From Armigeres subalbatus (Eukaryota; Arthropoda; Insecta; Diptera; Culicidae): a stretch of 64,000 nucleotides of DNA. The stretch covers positions 398,500,042 through 398,564,041 of the forward strand of contig NC_085141.1 of NCBI RefSeq assembly GCF_024139115.2, given 5' to 3'. Below the pieces are notes generated by a model, which ran no database searches, was not told the origin of the DNA, and worked only from the letters and a program-made list of their open reading frames with translations. How positions within the stretch are numbered: the stretch's first letter is position 1; each line of letters opens with the position of its first letter. This document shows, one piece after another, positions 1 through 12,072 of the stretch. The translations under genes and the position numbers were made by a program.

Positions 1-19
1 CGATAACTAAACAATACAA

Positions 20-76
20 TAATGGGTTCAGAAGTTAGGCTGGAGCATACACACAAACATACAAACATTGAGTTTT
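20..76 (+). repeat. Retroelement-type repeat tail fragment
   Basis: The stretch reads as a 'ggttcagaagttaggc' motif followed by short acacaaacata runs. The same kind of end appears at 1400-1445, where 'ggttcagaagtagttagc' is followed by acatacatacatag. I take it as the end of a dispersed insect repeat. The family was not identified. Confidence 0.45.
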
Positions 77-323
77 CTATATCTCGGGTACTTATTCAAA
101 GGACGTATGTGATTTTGTAAACAAAGATGCATACGTCGATTTGTCAAATATGATGGCACTCCTACGCAAACCAACACAACGAACATGTAGCCGAAACCAC
201 CCCTACCTGTATGTGGCGATGGTTTGCGTGGGAGTGCTATCAGATTGCAGAAATCAACGTTTAAATTTTTGTTTACAAAATCACATACGTCACATACGTT
301 GAATAAGTATCCGAGATATATAG
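77..323. mobile_element. Foldback (palindromic) MITE-like element
   Basis: Bases 77-172 pair with 221-323 as an imperfect inverted repeat. Both arms carry, in mirror order, ctatatctcgg, a cttattca block, gattttgtaaacaaa, a 'gcactcc' block and acgcaaacc. About 48 bases separate the arms. There is no open frame. It follows a repeat tail directly, so it may be part of a larger composite. The target-site duplication is not clear. Confidence 0.75.
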
Positions 324-469
324 ATAGCTAATAGCTATATGTATTCGGCTTTGCTAGGGACTGAAAAGTAAATTATTCAATTAAAATGTCCAATGTTGTA
401 GCACAAAACCCACAGAGGTAGATCTACCGCTCATAGAATTGTTCCTTTGTATCAATCTATTTTTATATA

Positions 470-1440
470 TTTGTTTGGCCCTTCTACCTTTTCAATAAAC
501 ATCTTCCAAAAATAGAGAATAAGTGTACCAAATCTGGTTGTAATTTATCCTGGGAGTTACACTGAATTGCTCATTTTTTTTAAAGACAACCCTTCCCCAT
601 AACTTCCCTTTTTTCCCCAATGACCTCCCACCTCCTTTGTTATCTTCTCCTTGGGATAGAAAATGTGTACACCAATTTTGGTTGAAATCGGTCCTGGGAG
701 TTAGGTGTTACACTGAATTGCTCTTTTCTAAATACAACCCTTCCCCTTACCCTCCCTTTTTCCCAATGATCATACCACCCTTTGTTATTTTCTCCTTAGG
801 ATAGAGAATGTGTGTACCAAATTTGGATGAAATCGGTCCAGGGGTTCAAAAGATACACTGAATTGCTTGTTTTCTGAACAATACCCTCCCCCAGCCCCTC
901 CCTCTTTCCCCAAATTACACTTCCATATGATCGACTACTCTTAGTGAATATGTGTACAAAATTTGGTTGATATGGGTACTGGGGTTGGGAGTTACACTGA
1001 ATTGCTCGTTTTATAAAGACAACCCCTCCCCATACCCTCCCTTTTTTACAATGACCGCCCCACCCGCTTTGTTATCTTTTGTTTAGGGTAGAGAATGTTT
1101 GTATCAAATTTGGTTGAAATCGGAGCAGGGGTTCAGAATTTACTCTGAATTACCCGTTTTCTGAACCATACCCTCCCTCCAGACCCTCCCCTTTCAAAGA
1201 TTACACTCTCATATGGTTGTCTCCTTATATTGAATATGTGTACAAAATTTGATTGAAATCGGTCCTAGGAGATGCAAGTTACACATAATTGTTCGTTTTC
1301 TAAACAAAACCCCTCCCCCTTTTCTAAATGACCCTCCCACCCCCTTTGTCAACTTCCCCTGAGGATAGAGAACGTGTGTTCCAAATTTGGTTGAATTCGG
1401 CCAAGTGGTTCAGAAGTAGTTAGCGAACATACATACATAG
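470..1440. repeat. Degenerate ~145-bp tandem array, two alternating subtypes
   Basis: The motif 'gttacactgaattgctc' and its variants recur near 556, 707, 851, 991, 1137 and 1277, giving spacings of 140-151 bases. Each unit continues with a CCCTCCC-rich stretch and ends with 'ccaaatttggttgaaatcgg'. One subtype has a 'caatgaccctcccacc' middle. The other has a 'ttacactcccatatg'-like middle. In the second half they alternate, so the higher-order unit is about 286 bases. No coding potential is seen. Confidence 0.85.
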
Positions 1441-1512
1441 ATTGATTTTTATATATATAGAAGATAGATATAATATATAGATAGAAGATAGAAGATAGAT
1501 AGATAGAAGATT
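1441..1512. repeat. AGAT/AGAAGAT-type microsatellite
   Basis: An imperfect run of tatatag, agatag and agaagatag units follows directly on the end of the ~145-bp array. Confidence 0.8.
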
Positions 1513-2785
1513 GACTCGTGGAATCCAATGATGCCATACTAAACATATTTTCTCGGTCACTCTGATGTCTTTCGAATGATTTCCCAAGGAACTTCTATTC
1601 CATATCTCGAATATGCTTCAGTCAATGGTCCTTTCATAAGCGACTCATAGAAGAATGAATGTATTATAGATCAATTATCATTTTGGAGTTCGGATCATTC
1701 GATTTATCCAATTAACCAAATTATGAATGATGTATGATATAATATCCCATTAGGTCCATTGGGTTGATATGACAATTGTTATTTGTACAAGCTACTACAG
1801 ACTTTTTAGTTTAAAAAATTATGTTGAGCTTTTTAATGGAATGTCTTTACTTGTCATAAGACGAGTTTGTACCTTCCCATTTAATTCCACCACTTGATTG
1901 TACCTTGACAGATACGTATTTCGACCTCAACAGTAAGGTCGTCTTCAGTGTTTCGTACTTGACTCGACTTAGGTTATACAAAACTTTTAGGTTTTAAAAA
2001 CGTCCTGGAAGTCGTAATGTTTGAACTACTTAATCATTCAAGTCCGTGAACCCAGTGCTTCTAAGGCCCTACAAAAAGGCATAGTCATTGTGCAGCTTGA
2101 TGTTGACTCAAGATAATTTTGGGTACCTTGTCTCTTAGATCTCATGTTAATGGAAATTAGGATCATATGCTTATTTCATCGGATTGGGTACATACCGATG
2201 ATGAGGACATTACAAATGCCATGATTGATCACCTGAGAAGTCGTGGGCTGAACTTGAGAGCAATCACTGGCTTAACGTTCAGGATGACCCATCTTATCTG
2301 AGTGTTCAGAATGATTCAAAATTTCAACTTCATTTGCATGCTCTTAGAATCGAAAATCTTCCCAAAGTTTCGGATAACTGAGTTTTCAGGGTCAGTGAAA
2401 TTTGAGCTCCCATATTTTTTCTGTAAAACCAATATCTAGATGAACAATTTTACTGAAGAAAATGGTGGTCTAGCTCTTTTGTGATTTAATAGACAATCTA
2501 AAACGCTGGGCATATATGACCCATCAGTCCTGAAAGGGTTGAGATTTGTTTTAGAATTCAATTTCAATCGTTATTATAACACTATTTATTGCCCTAGATT
2601 GTTTTAGGAATTGGAGTGTTTTTTCTGGAACACTGCCACTTTTTTCATATCGCTGGACTCTTCTTAGTTCTAAGACCCTTTTATGAATTTAAAAGCATTT
2701 TATTTAGAATTTCATGTTGATTTTTAAATGCAAACTTCTCTATGACATATCCTTTTTCATACGCACTACTAGAATTTTAGGTATT
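1513..2785. other. Unassigned AT-rich DNA
   Basis: No open frame of note, no tandem structure and no recognisable transposon end was found here. It reads as ordinary non-coding DNA. Confidence 0.5.
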
Positions 2786-2854
2786 ATTGATCGAAAAATT
2801 TAAAAATGCACCTAAATGTTCTAATTAGGTGCATTATTAAAATTTTCGATCAAT
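2786..2854. repeat. Short near-perfect hairpin
   Basis: Bases 2786-2814 (attgatcgaaaaattt...) and 2826-2854 (...aattttcgatcaat) form a 29-bp inverted repeat with one or two mismatches around an 11-base loop. It is probably a small MITE core or the relic of one. Confidence 0.75.
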
Positions 2855-2929
2855 TAGCCTAATTATTCAATATCATAAGAACTAGGCTTCTCAATCCTGA
2901 ATAATTGCCTACATTTATTGCTTGGATGA

Positions 2930-4095
2930 ATTTTAAATTCCAAAATCTTCCTAATTTTCAAGAATAATTATTCTGGAGTTGCAAGGGAAACCCTTCAGAA
3001 TACTTAGAAGAAATTCTTCGGAGTCTCCACGGAAAAATCTTCAGTATTTCAACGACTTTTTTTTCGAAATTCTGTGGAAGAGTTCCTAAAAAAGATTCGG
3101 TAGAAATTTTGAAGAACTAGAAGAATCCGTAGAAGGATCCTAAATGCATATTTACGATGAAAATTCCAATAAACATCAAATTCCGAAGAACTTCCGGTAT
3201 AAATTAGAAAAAAAATCCAGCTTACTTTTTTTTACAGAATCTCTAAAGATTTTTTTTCAAAATCCTGGGCAAATTTAATGAATCTTCAAAGGAAATTCTT
3301 CTAAATTTCTAATGGAAATTTTTCGTTTTCAAAAAAATTTTGAAATTTTCAGCAGTTTTTTAATTTCCAAAAGAAATTATTTGGAGTATACCAAAATATT
3401 TCCGATGGAAATTCCTAAGATTTTCCAGTAGAAAATCGAAAAAAAGTTCATCTAAAACACCAATAATGAATTTCCCGAGGATATTTCGATGTTTTTACAA
3501 GTGGAAATAACGAAAAAATTGCACTTTTGTAGTACTTGTGAAGGTTGTACTTTAGAAGCAATTCCAATAGGAATTCCTTAGAAAATTAAATCAAAATTTT
3601 AAAGACTTTCTGATGTGAAAATTCCTTACAAATTTTAAATCATTTCTTGTGCTTCTTTGCATGGTAAAGATTTAAAGCAATGTTTAGCTGAACCTACAAA
3701 GAAATCAAAATTACTTTCCGAAGAAGAATGAATTTCCCATGAAATTTTGGAAGAATTTATGGCGCAAATTAAAAAAAAAACACGAACCTTGAGAATTCTA
3801 AAGATTTATTCTTTGATATAAAAAAAACACGAACCTTGAGAATTCTAAAGATTTATTCTTTGAAGATAATCCATAGACTCTTCCGTGAAAATTCTAAATA
3901 ATTCCTCGAATAAAAAAAATATTTGGAAAATTTAAAAAATGTGATAGAATTCACAAAGAGCGTAAAAAATTTCTTTTCAAAATTCCAAGTTTGAAAATGA
4001 AAATCCAAAAACAAAAAATCAACGGTCATATCAAAGTGTTTCATGTGGAATTGGCTATTTAATTTCTAATGAAAATTCAGAAGATTTTTTCTTGA
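2930..4095. repeat. Decayed GAATTCC/CTTCC satellite relic (left part)
   Basis: Irregular repeats such as 'aattccgaagaacttcc', 'gaaattcttc' and 'aaattcctaag' recur every 15-30 bases. The vocabulary matches the homogeneous 24-bp satellite at 19.1-22.4 kb but is AT-shifted and heavily diverged. It continues beyond a SINE at 4103-4385. I read this as an old copy of the same satellite. No reading frame survives. Confidence 0.55.
3781..3863. repeat. 47-bp tandem duplication
   Basis: Bases 3781-3816 recur at 3828-3863: cacgaaccttgagaattcta followed by aagatttattctttga. Each copy is preceded by an A-run. The match is perfect, so the duplication is young compared with the decayed repeat around it. 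Confidence 0.9.
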
Positions 4096-4102
4096 AACAT
4101 TT

Positions 4103-4385
4103 AGCAGTCTTCTTCTTCTTCTATGGCTCCATATTCCAACTGGAAGTTGGTCTGCTTTTCAACTTAGTTTATTCTATTAGCATTTCCTCAGTTATAAATT
4201 GAAAGTTTTAAATGCCAGCAATTGTACGATTATATATCTTGTGTAGCAAGTACGAAGGATACATTATACCTAGGGTGTCGACAATGTTTGACACCCGAAA
4301 ACATTCTAGACAGGAACGAGAATCGAACTCGTCATATCCGGATTGGCAATCTTACGCCTTTGCTCGTAAGGCTAACTGGAGACTG
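4103..4385 (-). mobile_element. tRNA-derived SINE with (AAG)n tail
   Basis: On the minus strand the element starts with a tRNA-like head (4385 to about 4308). A B-box-like 'gagttcgattctc' lies near 4320 and an A-box-like 'ttagccttacgag' near 4370. A non-tRNA body follows, ending in 'agaagaagaagactgct'. The 7-bp duplication AACATTT lies at 4096-4102 and 4386-4392. Body and tail match the 3' fragment at 24834-24918, so both belong to one family. Family name not assigned. Confidence 0.75.
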
Positions 4386-4392
4386 AACATTT

Positions 4393-4800
4393 TGAAGTGC
4401 ACTCCCTAAAATGTTCGAAAAACTTATTTTGGAAATGAAATAGAATTTCTGGTGAAGATTCGGAAGAACTTGTCGAAGAAATTCATTAGAATGTAAAAAA
4501 AAATATGAACATTTTTTCCACCGAAAATTATATGTATTTCCCACGAGACTGTTTTGAATATTCAGACAGAATTCACATGGAATTTTTTTCGGCATTTACA
4601 CTGGAGATGTTTTGTTTTTTTTCATGACCAATTTGTAGCAAAATTTACAAGCAAAATTTTCCAGAGAGAATTGTTCAAAAAACATTCTTAATGCTAGCAC
4701 TTTATCAGGATTGTATGAAGTAAGGTCAAAGTTTTTACAGGAAATTTTTTTACTGGATTTTTCCTGAATATCCACAAGACATTCTTTTGAAGATTTTTCT
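4393..4800. repeat. Decayed GAATTCC satellite relic (right part)
   Basis: The same diverged vocabulary as at 2930-4095 resumes after the SINE: 'ggtgaagattcggaagaac', 'ttccacgagac' and 'aattcacatggaa'. This shows the SINE inserted into a pre-existing repeat block. Confidence 0.5.
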
Positions 4801-5684
4801 TGAATTATTGTAAAAACATGAACAGTTTTCAAAATTGTAGCTGTAGTCCGCTGATGCAAAAGTGTCGGCGGCGTGAGGCCAAAAACCATCTGCGGCGGAA
4901 TTTAAAAAAAATATTTTTTCATTTTTCTTTCCCAATTTTTTTGGTGAAAATTGAGACTGAAACGCAACCTGCTTTTTCGTTTATTTTTTTTTTTATGGAA
5001 ATAGGATCTAAAGCTAAGTTGGCCAAATAACTCAGATATGCATCGGCGTTGCGGCCGACGCTGCGTTACCGGGTTTTCTCGATGCTTAATGCTAAATTCT
5101 TTTTAACACTGAGTTGAAAAGACGCTACGTGGGCATCGGCTCTAAGATGCGCTTTGCGTTTAATGATTAAATCATTAAATTTTGATGATTTGTATTTTTT
5201 ACACCGCTATTGTAATTTACCAAAAATTTTCGTGTTAAAAAAAAACCACGTGGTTCGAGAGCAACACCCCCCCTCCCCCCATGTGGCTTATCGTGGTCAT
5301 TTTCCAAACCCCCCCTCCCCCCCTATATGACCACGTGGTTTCTGGACGGCCCCTTTTTACACTTTATCAACACTTGATTATCACCACAAAGAGCAAATTT
5401 ATGCAATATTTGCTCTATTTTTCACTAAATAAAATCGGGACTGTTCGTTTTCTTTGACAGCAGCACACTTCGGAATAGAGCGAGAGAATGTGTTTGTGAG
5501 CATATCAAACACACGCTAAAAAGATACCACGCACAATTCTATGTGATTTAATTTTAGCAAAAATACAAACAAAATACCCGGCGATGGCAATTATTTAAAA
5601 AAAAAATTAAAATGCAAATGCTTCTATTAAGATTTGTACGCAGACCATGAATAATATCAAAAGTGATAGCCACACCATAGTATT
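4801..5684. other. Unassigned region with two CCACGTGG palindromes
   Basis: Mostly AT-rich DNA without a credible open frame. Two CCACGTGG palindromes (5246-5253 and 5331-5338) enclose C-rich tracts (cccccctcccccc-like). A related ccacgtgg/ccacgtgt box lies near both ends of the TTAA element at 22.5-27.1 kb, so this may be a transposon-derived fragment. Confidence 0.4.
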
Positions 5685-6579
5685 TTAACCCTTATGTGGC
5701 TGACAGGACCGTTTTCCATTTGCAACTTCAATACTTTCCAAGCTCTTAAAAACAATCATAACCATTCCCGTTCCTACATAGCGCATTTCAACCATAAATA
5801 ATTGCCTACTTTTAGGGTATTATCTATTATTCAACTGTGAAACGTAGTGTAAGAATGGGGTGGCTCCAGCGGCTGGATAGGACAGTGCTGCCCATTATTC
5901 ATATATGAAGACTCACGAGGTGGAATATATTGTTAATATACTATACTACCAGAACCGACGAGCTTCGTTTCACCTAACATGGATTAATTATATATTTTTT
6001 ACATTATTTAAAAGACGATTAAGTACTCGAAATTTGCAAATTTTGATTCCATTTTTTGGATTAATTTTTGATTAAAGCAGAAATTCGTATTTCATTTGTA
6101 TGGGAGCCCCCCTTCCAGAAGAGGAGGGGTCTAATATCATCATAAGAACCTTCATCGTTCCCAAAAACCTCTACATACAAATGTTCATGCCGTTTTCTAG
6201 TCTATAAGGGCAGACAGACAAAAATTCATTCTTATGTGTATAGATTTGGTTTTACGTAGTTTACGTCGAGTGGTCGTGTCTTGTACACAACCACCATGAT
6301 TTTTTTGATGAAACAAACATATCATGTAAGACCGCAAGGAGCAAGTTGTATATTCGAAACTGGTTGATAGACTTTTGCTTACGACTCTAAGGCATTACAA
6401 AAGACAAAAGATGTAAATCTTGGCAGCGGACAAAAAGCATTTAATTTCCCTTCTCCAAAATGGCCAACATTATTCAAATAGGTTGAAAATGGTGAAAGTT
6501 ATGATAATATCAATATCTGGGTACACGGGTATCCTATCTGCCATTCACGTCTGTTTTTTGTTAGCCGCATAAGGGTTAA
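5685..6579. mobile_element. Non-autonomous piggyBac-like element, ~0.9 kb
   Basis: The element is flanked by TTAA (5685-5688 and 6576-6579). It begins CCCTTATGTGGC and ends GCCGCATAAGGG, an inverted terminal repeat of the CCY...RGG kind typical of piggyBac-superfamily elements. Its right ~230 bases match the right end of the 4.6-kb element at 22491-27095, including 'gaaactggttga' and 'cacgggtatcct'. There is no transposase frame. A second repeat is nested at about 5935-6252. Confidence 0.75.
5935..6252 (+). repeat. Nested dispersed repeat ending in 'gacagacaaaaattcatt'
   Basis: The stretch includes 'ttgtatgggagcccc', 'gaggaggggtctaa' and 'cagacagacaaaaattcatt', a wording common to dispersed insect repeats. 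It splits the TTAA element that hosts it. Boundaries are approximate and the class is not determined. Confidence 0.45.
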
Positions 6580-9500
6580 ATTAGTTTTACAATGTGTTTA
6601 AATGCTTTTGCCTATATGTCTACATCACATAAAATTGATGCCAAGGCTAAAAATCCATGTTTTGTTTTAAAGCCAATTTGATAAACAATAAAGTTTGTTC
6701 CAAAATTGAGTGAAGCGAGATGAGCGTGCGGCCGATTAATATGAATGAATGTTACTACTGGAGGATATAAACAACCAGCATTTTAGCACCAATACATTAC
6801 CAGTTTTCTACTTCCATGTCTAGTTGCTAAAGAGAGCAAACTCATTGCTGATAATAGAAATTGCTATGCCAATAGAAGAAACGTTGACCTGTTACTTTAT
6901 ATTAAATCTACTGAGTTTGCGGTAAAAGCTGTTATATTTAGTGAACACCAATCATCAAAGAAAGAGCATACAAATGTATACCAGTTGAACTATACCTGTG
7001 TTTTAGTGTATTTATTCATTATTTTTATCATTCTATTTGGCGAATGTCTTAGACTGCCAAGAATAGGTATTTTCCCCTATCTTATTCTCTTCGTGCTGCG
7101 CGTATTCTCTCGTATCCGTTTTTCACAGGCACTCCTCATCACAACAATCATTTCATCTGGCGTCACTGGGAAGCATAACACTTTTCGTGTTGTTGTAGTC
7201 ACTGTTTAATGGACAATTTCTCATATTATTTTACTTCGAAATGATATGTCTTTGTGATCGTAATATGGAAAATGGTGCAGTTCCCCACTTATATCATTTA
7301 ATTTTTGGATTCATAAGCAACCTCATTTTAGTTTGTACCTCATATTAATGATTTCTATAACCGCCACTTCTTATATAACACCAATTAGTAACAACTACCG
7401 CCTCGTAATAATGGATCCATCCCTTTCAGCTTCGCTCATCTCGGCGTCGATAAATTGTTAATTACCTCAGAAAATTGGATCAAAAATGAGCGTTCAGCAG
7501 CAACAATGCATTGAACGGTAACACCACCCAATTTGGCATCCGATTCATGTCTTGCGCATAATCGAGAAGACTCGTTTCTTTTCCATCGATGAAAAATCAT
7601 TTCGGTTATGTTTTCCCCCCGTTTCTCATTTCTGCAGTCCAGCAGTCCATCAGCCAGACCCAGAGCAGGGCACGCTTTCACTTTAAGCCATGCGTGATCA
7701 GATTCGATCCGAAACGACCCGGTTCCGTATGCAGGTTATGGAGACAAAAAAAAGGGTGTACATTCCATTATGAACGGTTTCATTCCATTTCCGATGATGG
7801 AAAACTGTTGTGTAGTAGTTATTTAAGACATTATGTTATTTAACAATTTGATCTCCATTAAAAAAATTGTCCTATAAAAAAATAATATCTTAGCGAACAT
7901 CTGAAATGTCAAACATTGATAGCAATGCTCAATTTTTAGGAACTCATTTTCGTAAATAAAAACATAATGATGTTGTAATTTTTGTACCGCATCATCTAAT
8001 GACACTTGATCCTATTAAACAAACGAATGATATAAAAATAAATAATTGAGATAATAATCGGGTGAGGTAGCAAATTCTTTTCTAATTGGGTCCCCCTATC
8101 TCAAAGGGTATCGACTGACCTGGTAGCACATCGCGTTACAACATTGGATAAGAGAACCCTAATCGGTACCATGGCGCTGCAGTAATTCGCAAAAAGTTCA
8201 CGACGCAAATTACTAATAAAGGCGACATTATCGTTCGGTTACGACCGGCAACGCCCGTGTACGAGATAATGGGGCAGAAACGTGAAAATTAATTTATTTA
8301 GCGCATATCTTTTGATATGTTCCGTCCTACTGACCGGAGCAGGACCGAGGATTCCGTGTGGTGATTACGAACGGCGTGGTACGGAAGCGTCGTATGGAGT
8401 GGAAAACTTGGCGAGCACCGTAATCGAGCAATTAATCGGTTGTTGGAAGGTTGGGAAGATCGAGTGAAAAATGAACTCACACTGACGCCCGAAGTGTTGG
8501 TTGGTTATGCAATGAGTCGGAACATATGTCAGAGTTGACATATTTTTACGTCATTAATTGAATTTAGTTGAAACGTTCATTTTCTGAGGAAGCATCATCA
8601 AGAATTGCAGCGAGTTGGGATTGAATTTTAATCAGTATTTGCCAAAATATTCTTCGCAAACATTTCAAATTTCGTTAGCAGTAATTCTTAAACTAAGTTC
8701 CATCAAATGTTTAATTAAAGATTATTTTATTTATATATCATAATCCCAAATTACGGCACCGTTAGCTGTTGGCCTATCAAATAAAATATTTTCTATTTGT
8801 TAGATTCATTATTTGGCATTATTAGGCATTCTTGAAATGTGATTTTCCCTAGATTTCAAATCATGTAAGGTCGCTCCGTCTTTTTTTCGATGGAAATATT
8901 CACCGACTTGTGTTGAGTGCTCTAAAGCGTTTCTTCGTATTCAGTGATGACCTTTTATGTACCATCTATTATTGAACTTTCGAAGCTATTTATTAACTTG
9001 CAACATCGTTGAATTGCCTTCTGGGAAGCTGAATCTCCTCCCAGGTTCATATTAATCTATGACTGCCTGTTTCCTAAATTATTATACTCCAAAATGCCCC
9101 GAAAACATATACATTAATTTTACTTATAATAGTTTCGGGGAGGCGTCTTTCACTTTACATTTATGGACTCAAATGTAAATCGGTAGCAATAATTACTTCA
9201 TTCCGTGCATGTACGAATAAACTTCATTTTGTTCAACTACAGGGGTGGAGCAAAACCGTTTATAACATACTCATTGGCCCCATGCGAAATCATGAACCAC
9301 AAAAGTGAGTCTTCGCAGCGCAAAACAACCGGCAATGTAACTTGGGCCTTAGACACGGATCGCCACCAGCCAGCCAGGGTTTTCCTCTTTCTGGCTCGTT
9401 GCAACAAATCTATTCCAAAACCCTCGAAAACGAATGTTTGTACCAGATCGTGTTTCACTTTGTAGCTACCGGTGTTAAGCCATCAACCCCCTTGGCCCTA

Positions 9501-10365
9501 CTTATGTACGATCCACCGCGTGTGTGAAAGGCAGTGGTTAAAGTTTCGTCTAATGGTGGGTATGATTCGAATTTGACTTACTTTTTATTATTCATTAGAG
9601 CTCTCTGCAACAACCGTACATGAATCAGGTGAGTATCGTTCTCCCAAACGAATGCCGACAGCTCCACTGCTGCGGGTCGAAATTATGCTATGCAGCATGA
9701 TCGTACCAACTTGAATGTCATACTCATAAAAAAATTGCTAAACAGAAGCACTGAAATAATTTCGAGAGTGCTTTCGGAGGGTCCTATCCCGGGACGGGAG
9801 CACACGTTTTTTTTCAGTGATGCAATGTGGGTATTTTGTTTGGCCAGTCGAGTGGTCAATTAGTGCTGCCGTGCTCGACTGAAGGATCATGTGGAGCGTG
9901 AGTAGCTGCTACACATTATACGTTTGAGACACGTAAATGAATTAGATATCAATTACAAAGTTTGCGCGCATGTCCGATGGAAAAGTTTGATTGGTGGTGC
10001 TGTAGTGCTAATTAAAGTTGGCAATCGCTTTTTTAGCACCTTTTTGGTGCAAAAATAGAACCAATGCAGCCGGGTAGAGAATACAGAACACTTCGAGGCA
10101 GATTGGGTGTCTAATGGGTTTCAGTAGTTAAAATATGATTGTATCTTTTAGTAGATGCAGTCATATAAATTTACATTCTACTTGTGCTATCATCCATTCT
10201 AATCTTGTGTACAGTACACAAAAATAAATTGGATAAACATTTCAACATAAAGCTTTCCAAGCTGCTTCCAATCAGACTTCACTGGCAACACATACAAATT
10301 ACATATTACTGAAAACTTATTTTGGAAGCCTCGCAATAAATAAGTGTGGAAGTCCAAATGACCTA
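6580..10365. other. 3.8 kb of mostly unique DNA, no convincing gene
   Basis: This is one of the longest stretches free of obvious repeats. Short open frames occur on both strands (for example near 7.0, 7.6, 8.3 and 9.3 kb), but none has a recognised domain. The most protein-like one, at 8282-8467, lacks an ATG. GC-richer patches at 7.4-7.75, 8.1-8.5 and 9.2-9.5 kb could be regulatory or conserved non-coding DNA. Nothing in the bases proves it. Confidence 0.45.
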
Positions 10366-11087
10366 TACACAGTAAAATATTATTAAAATTAGCCACGACG
10401 GAATTTATAATTGAATGTAAAATTCGGAAACTGAATGTGTACCAGATCATAATTTTAAGTTTCTATGATGTAAATGATAAAACCATTGAAATTTCAATTC
10501 AATATATCTTAATTTTATATGACTCTACCGAAAACCTTGGTGAGCAAATCAAAACAAACTTCACTGCATTTCATGCAAACCGCAGCTGGCATCTATCTTA
10601 CTCATATAAGAATCAACCTAAACGGATATCTCCGCATATGAAAATAAAGTAGCCTTTATGACGCTGCATTTCATCGCTGCAACTCTTTGTTTTTTGCTTC
10701 TTCCGGCGAGAAATCTCTGATGCATTCAGCATACTGAGTCTCAAATGATTCCGTCTCGATGGAGTTTCCGTGTCATGTAAATTTAAGCTATCATTTAGCC
10801 TAATGAAGAATTAACGAATCACCAAAACGTTTAACCTGTTACACCTCGATCAAATCGATATCAAGAAGCGGAAATATCCGAGACGATAGCATGTTCGGCT
10901 CTCACTCTACAGACCAATGTTCGATTCCCATGCTCTGCTCCTTTTTTTGTTTTCAAATGAAAATAAGAACTGTAAAATTCCAGCACGCGTAAATTTAAAA
11001 CAACCTATAACTTTCTGTTGTTTAACACGCAGCAGATTTGTTACATCTACTTGAACGGAAATTTACAGGTTTTGTTCGTACTGTGTA
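10366..11087 (+). mobile_element. ~720-bp TA element, copy 1, with tRNA-like core
   Basis: The copy is bounded by TA dinucleotides. It starts TACACAGTAAAATA and ends TACTGTGTA, giving short inverted termini with CACAGTA in common. TA duplication and short termini suggest a Tc1/mariner-type non-autonomous element. No transposase is present. It carries a tRNA-like sequence with a T-run near its middle. Copy 2 at 11304-12035 is its reverse complement with high identity along the full length. Confidence 0.8.
10870..10948 (+). other. tRNA-like polymerase III promoter core (copy 1)
   Basis: A B-box-like 'gttcgattcccatgctctg' lies at about 10919-10937. It is preceded about 35 bases upstream by an A-box-like 'gacgatagcatgttcgg' and followed by TTTTTTT at 10942-10948, a polymerase III stop signal. 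The acceptor arm does not pair, so this is a tRNA-derived fragment and not a functional tRNA. The same block is at 11442-11526 (minus) and 12131-12218 (plus). Confidence 0.6.
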
Positions 11088-11303
11088 TGTAGCGTGGAAT
11101 CCCAGCGCCTTGGCGAAACATTCATTGTACGCCTCGTCTCTAGTAAAGAAAATGTACAATATTTTACATTTGAATAATAATTTGAATTTAAGGAATTCTC
11201 AATTGCAGTAAATCCACCTAAGAATGTTGGAAATTTTGGGTTATTTTTTTACAATTCGCAAAACCATGTCAAGTGTTTTGAGAAAAGTGACGGGGATAAA
11301 AAT

Positions 11304-12035
11304 TACACAGTACGAACAAAACCTGTAAATTTCCGTTCAAGTAGATGTAACAAATCTGCTCCGTGTTAAACAACAGAAAGTTATAGGTTGTTTTAAATTT
11401 ACGCGTGCTGGAATTTTACAGTTCTTATTTTCATTTGAAAACAAAAAAAGGAGCAGAGCATGGGAATCGAACATTGGTCTGTAGAGTGAGAGCCGAACAT
11501 GCTATCGTCTCGGATATTTCCGCTTCTTGATATCGAGTTGATCGAGGTGTAACAGGTTAAACGTTTTGGTGATTCGTTAATTCTTTAAATGATAGCTTAA
11601 ATTTACATGACACGGAAACTCCATCGAGACGGAATCATTTGAGACTCAGTATGCTGAATGCATCAGATTTCTCGCCGGAAGAAGCAAAAAACAAAGAGTT
11701 GCAGCGATGAAATGCAGCGTCATAAAGGCTACTTTATTTTCATATGCGGAGATATCCGTTTAGGTTGATTCTTATATGAGTAAAATAGATGCCAGCTGCG
11801 GTTTGCATGAAATGCAGTGAAGTTTGTTTTGATTTGTTTTGACAGCCACGTCCTCGCTCACCAAGGTTTCCGGCAGAGTCATATAAAATTAAGATATATT
11901 GAATTGAAATTTCAATGGTTTTATCATTTACATCATAGAAACTTAAAATTATGATCTGGTACACATTCAGTTTCCGAATTTTACATTCAATTATAAATTC
12001 CGTCGTGGCTAATTTTCATAATATTTTACTGTGTA
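11304..12035 (-). mobile_element. ~730-bp TA element, copy 2, inverted
   Basis: The copy starts TACACAGTACG and ends ATATTTTACTGTGTA. It matches copy 1 in reverse complement over its whole length, including the tRNA-like core at 11442-11526. It carries a short extra stretch near 11841-11858 absent from copy 1. A 216-base spacer (11088-11303) separates the two copies. The pair therefore forms a ~1.67-kb inverted repeat. Confidence 0.8.
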
Positions 12036-12072
12036 GATCTTAGTCTCAATAAAGTGCCAGTGTTTTGGCAGC

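Noticed and set aside
8282..8467. 61-codon plus frame with a convincing signal-peptide-like start
   Set aside because: It opens on GTG. The in-frame stop is at 8267 and no ATG occurs in the frame, so a eukaryotic ribosome would have no start. No splice evidence was seen.
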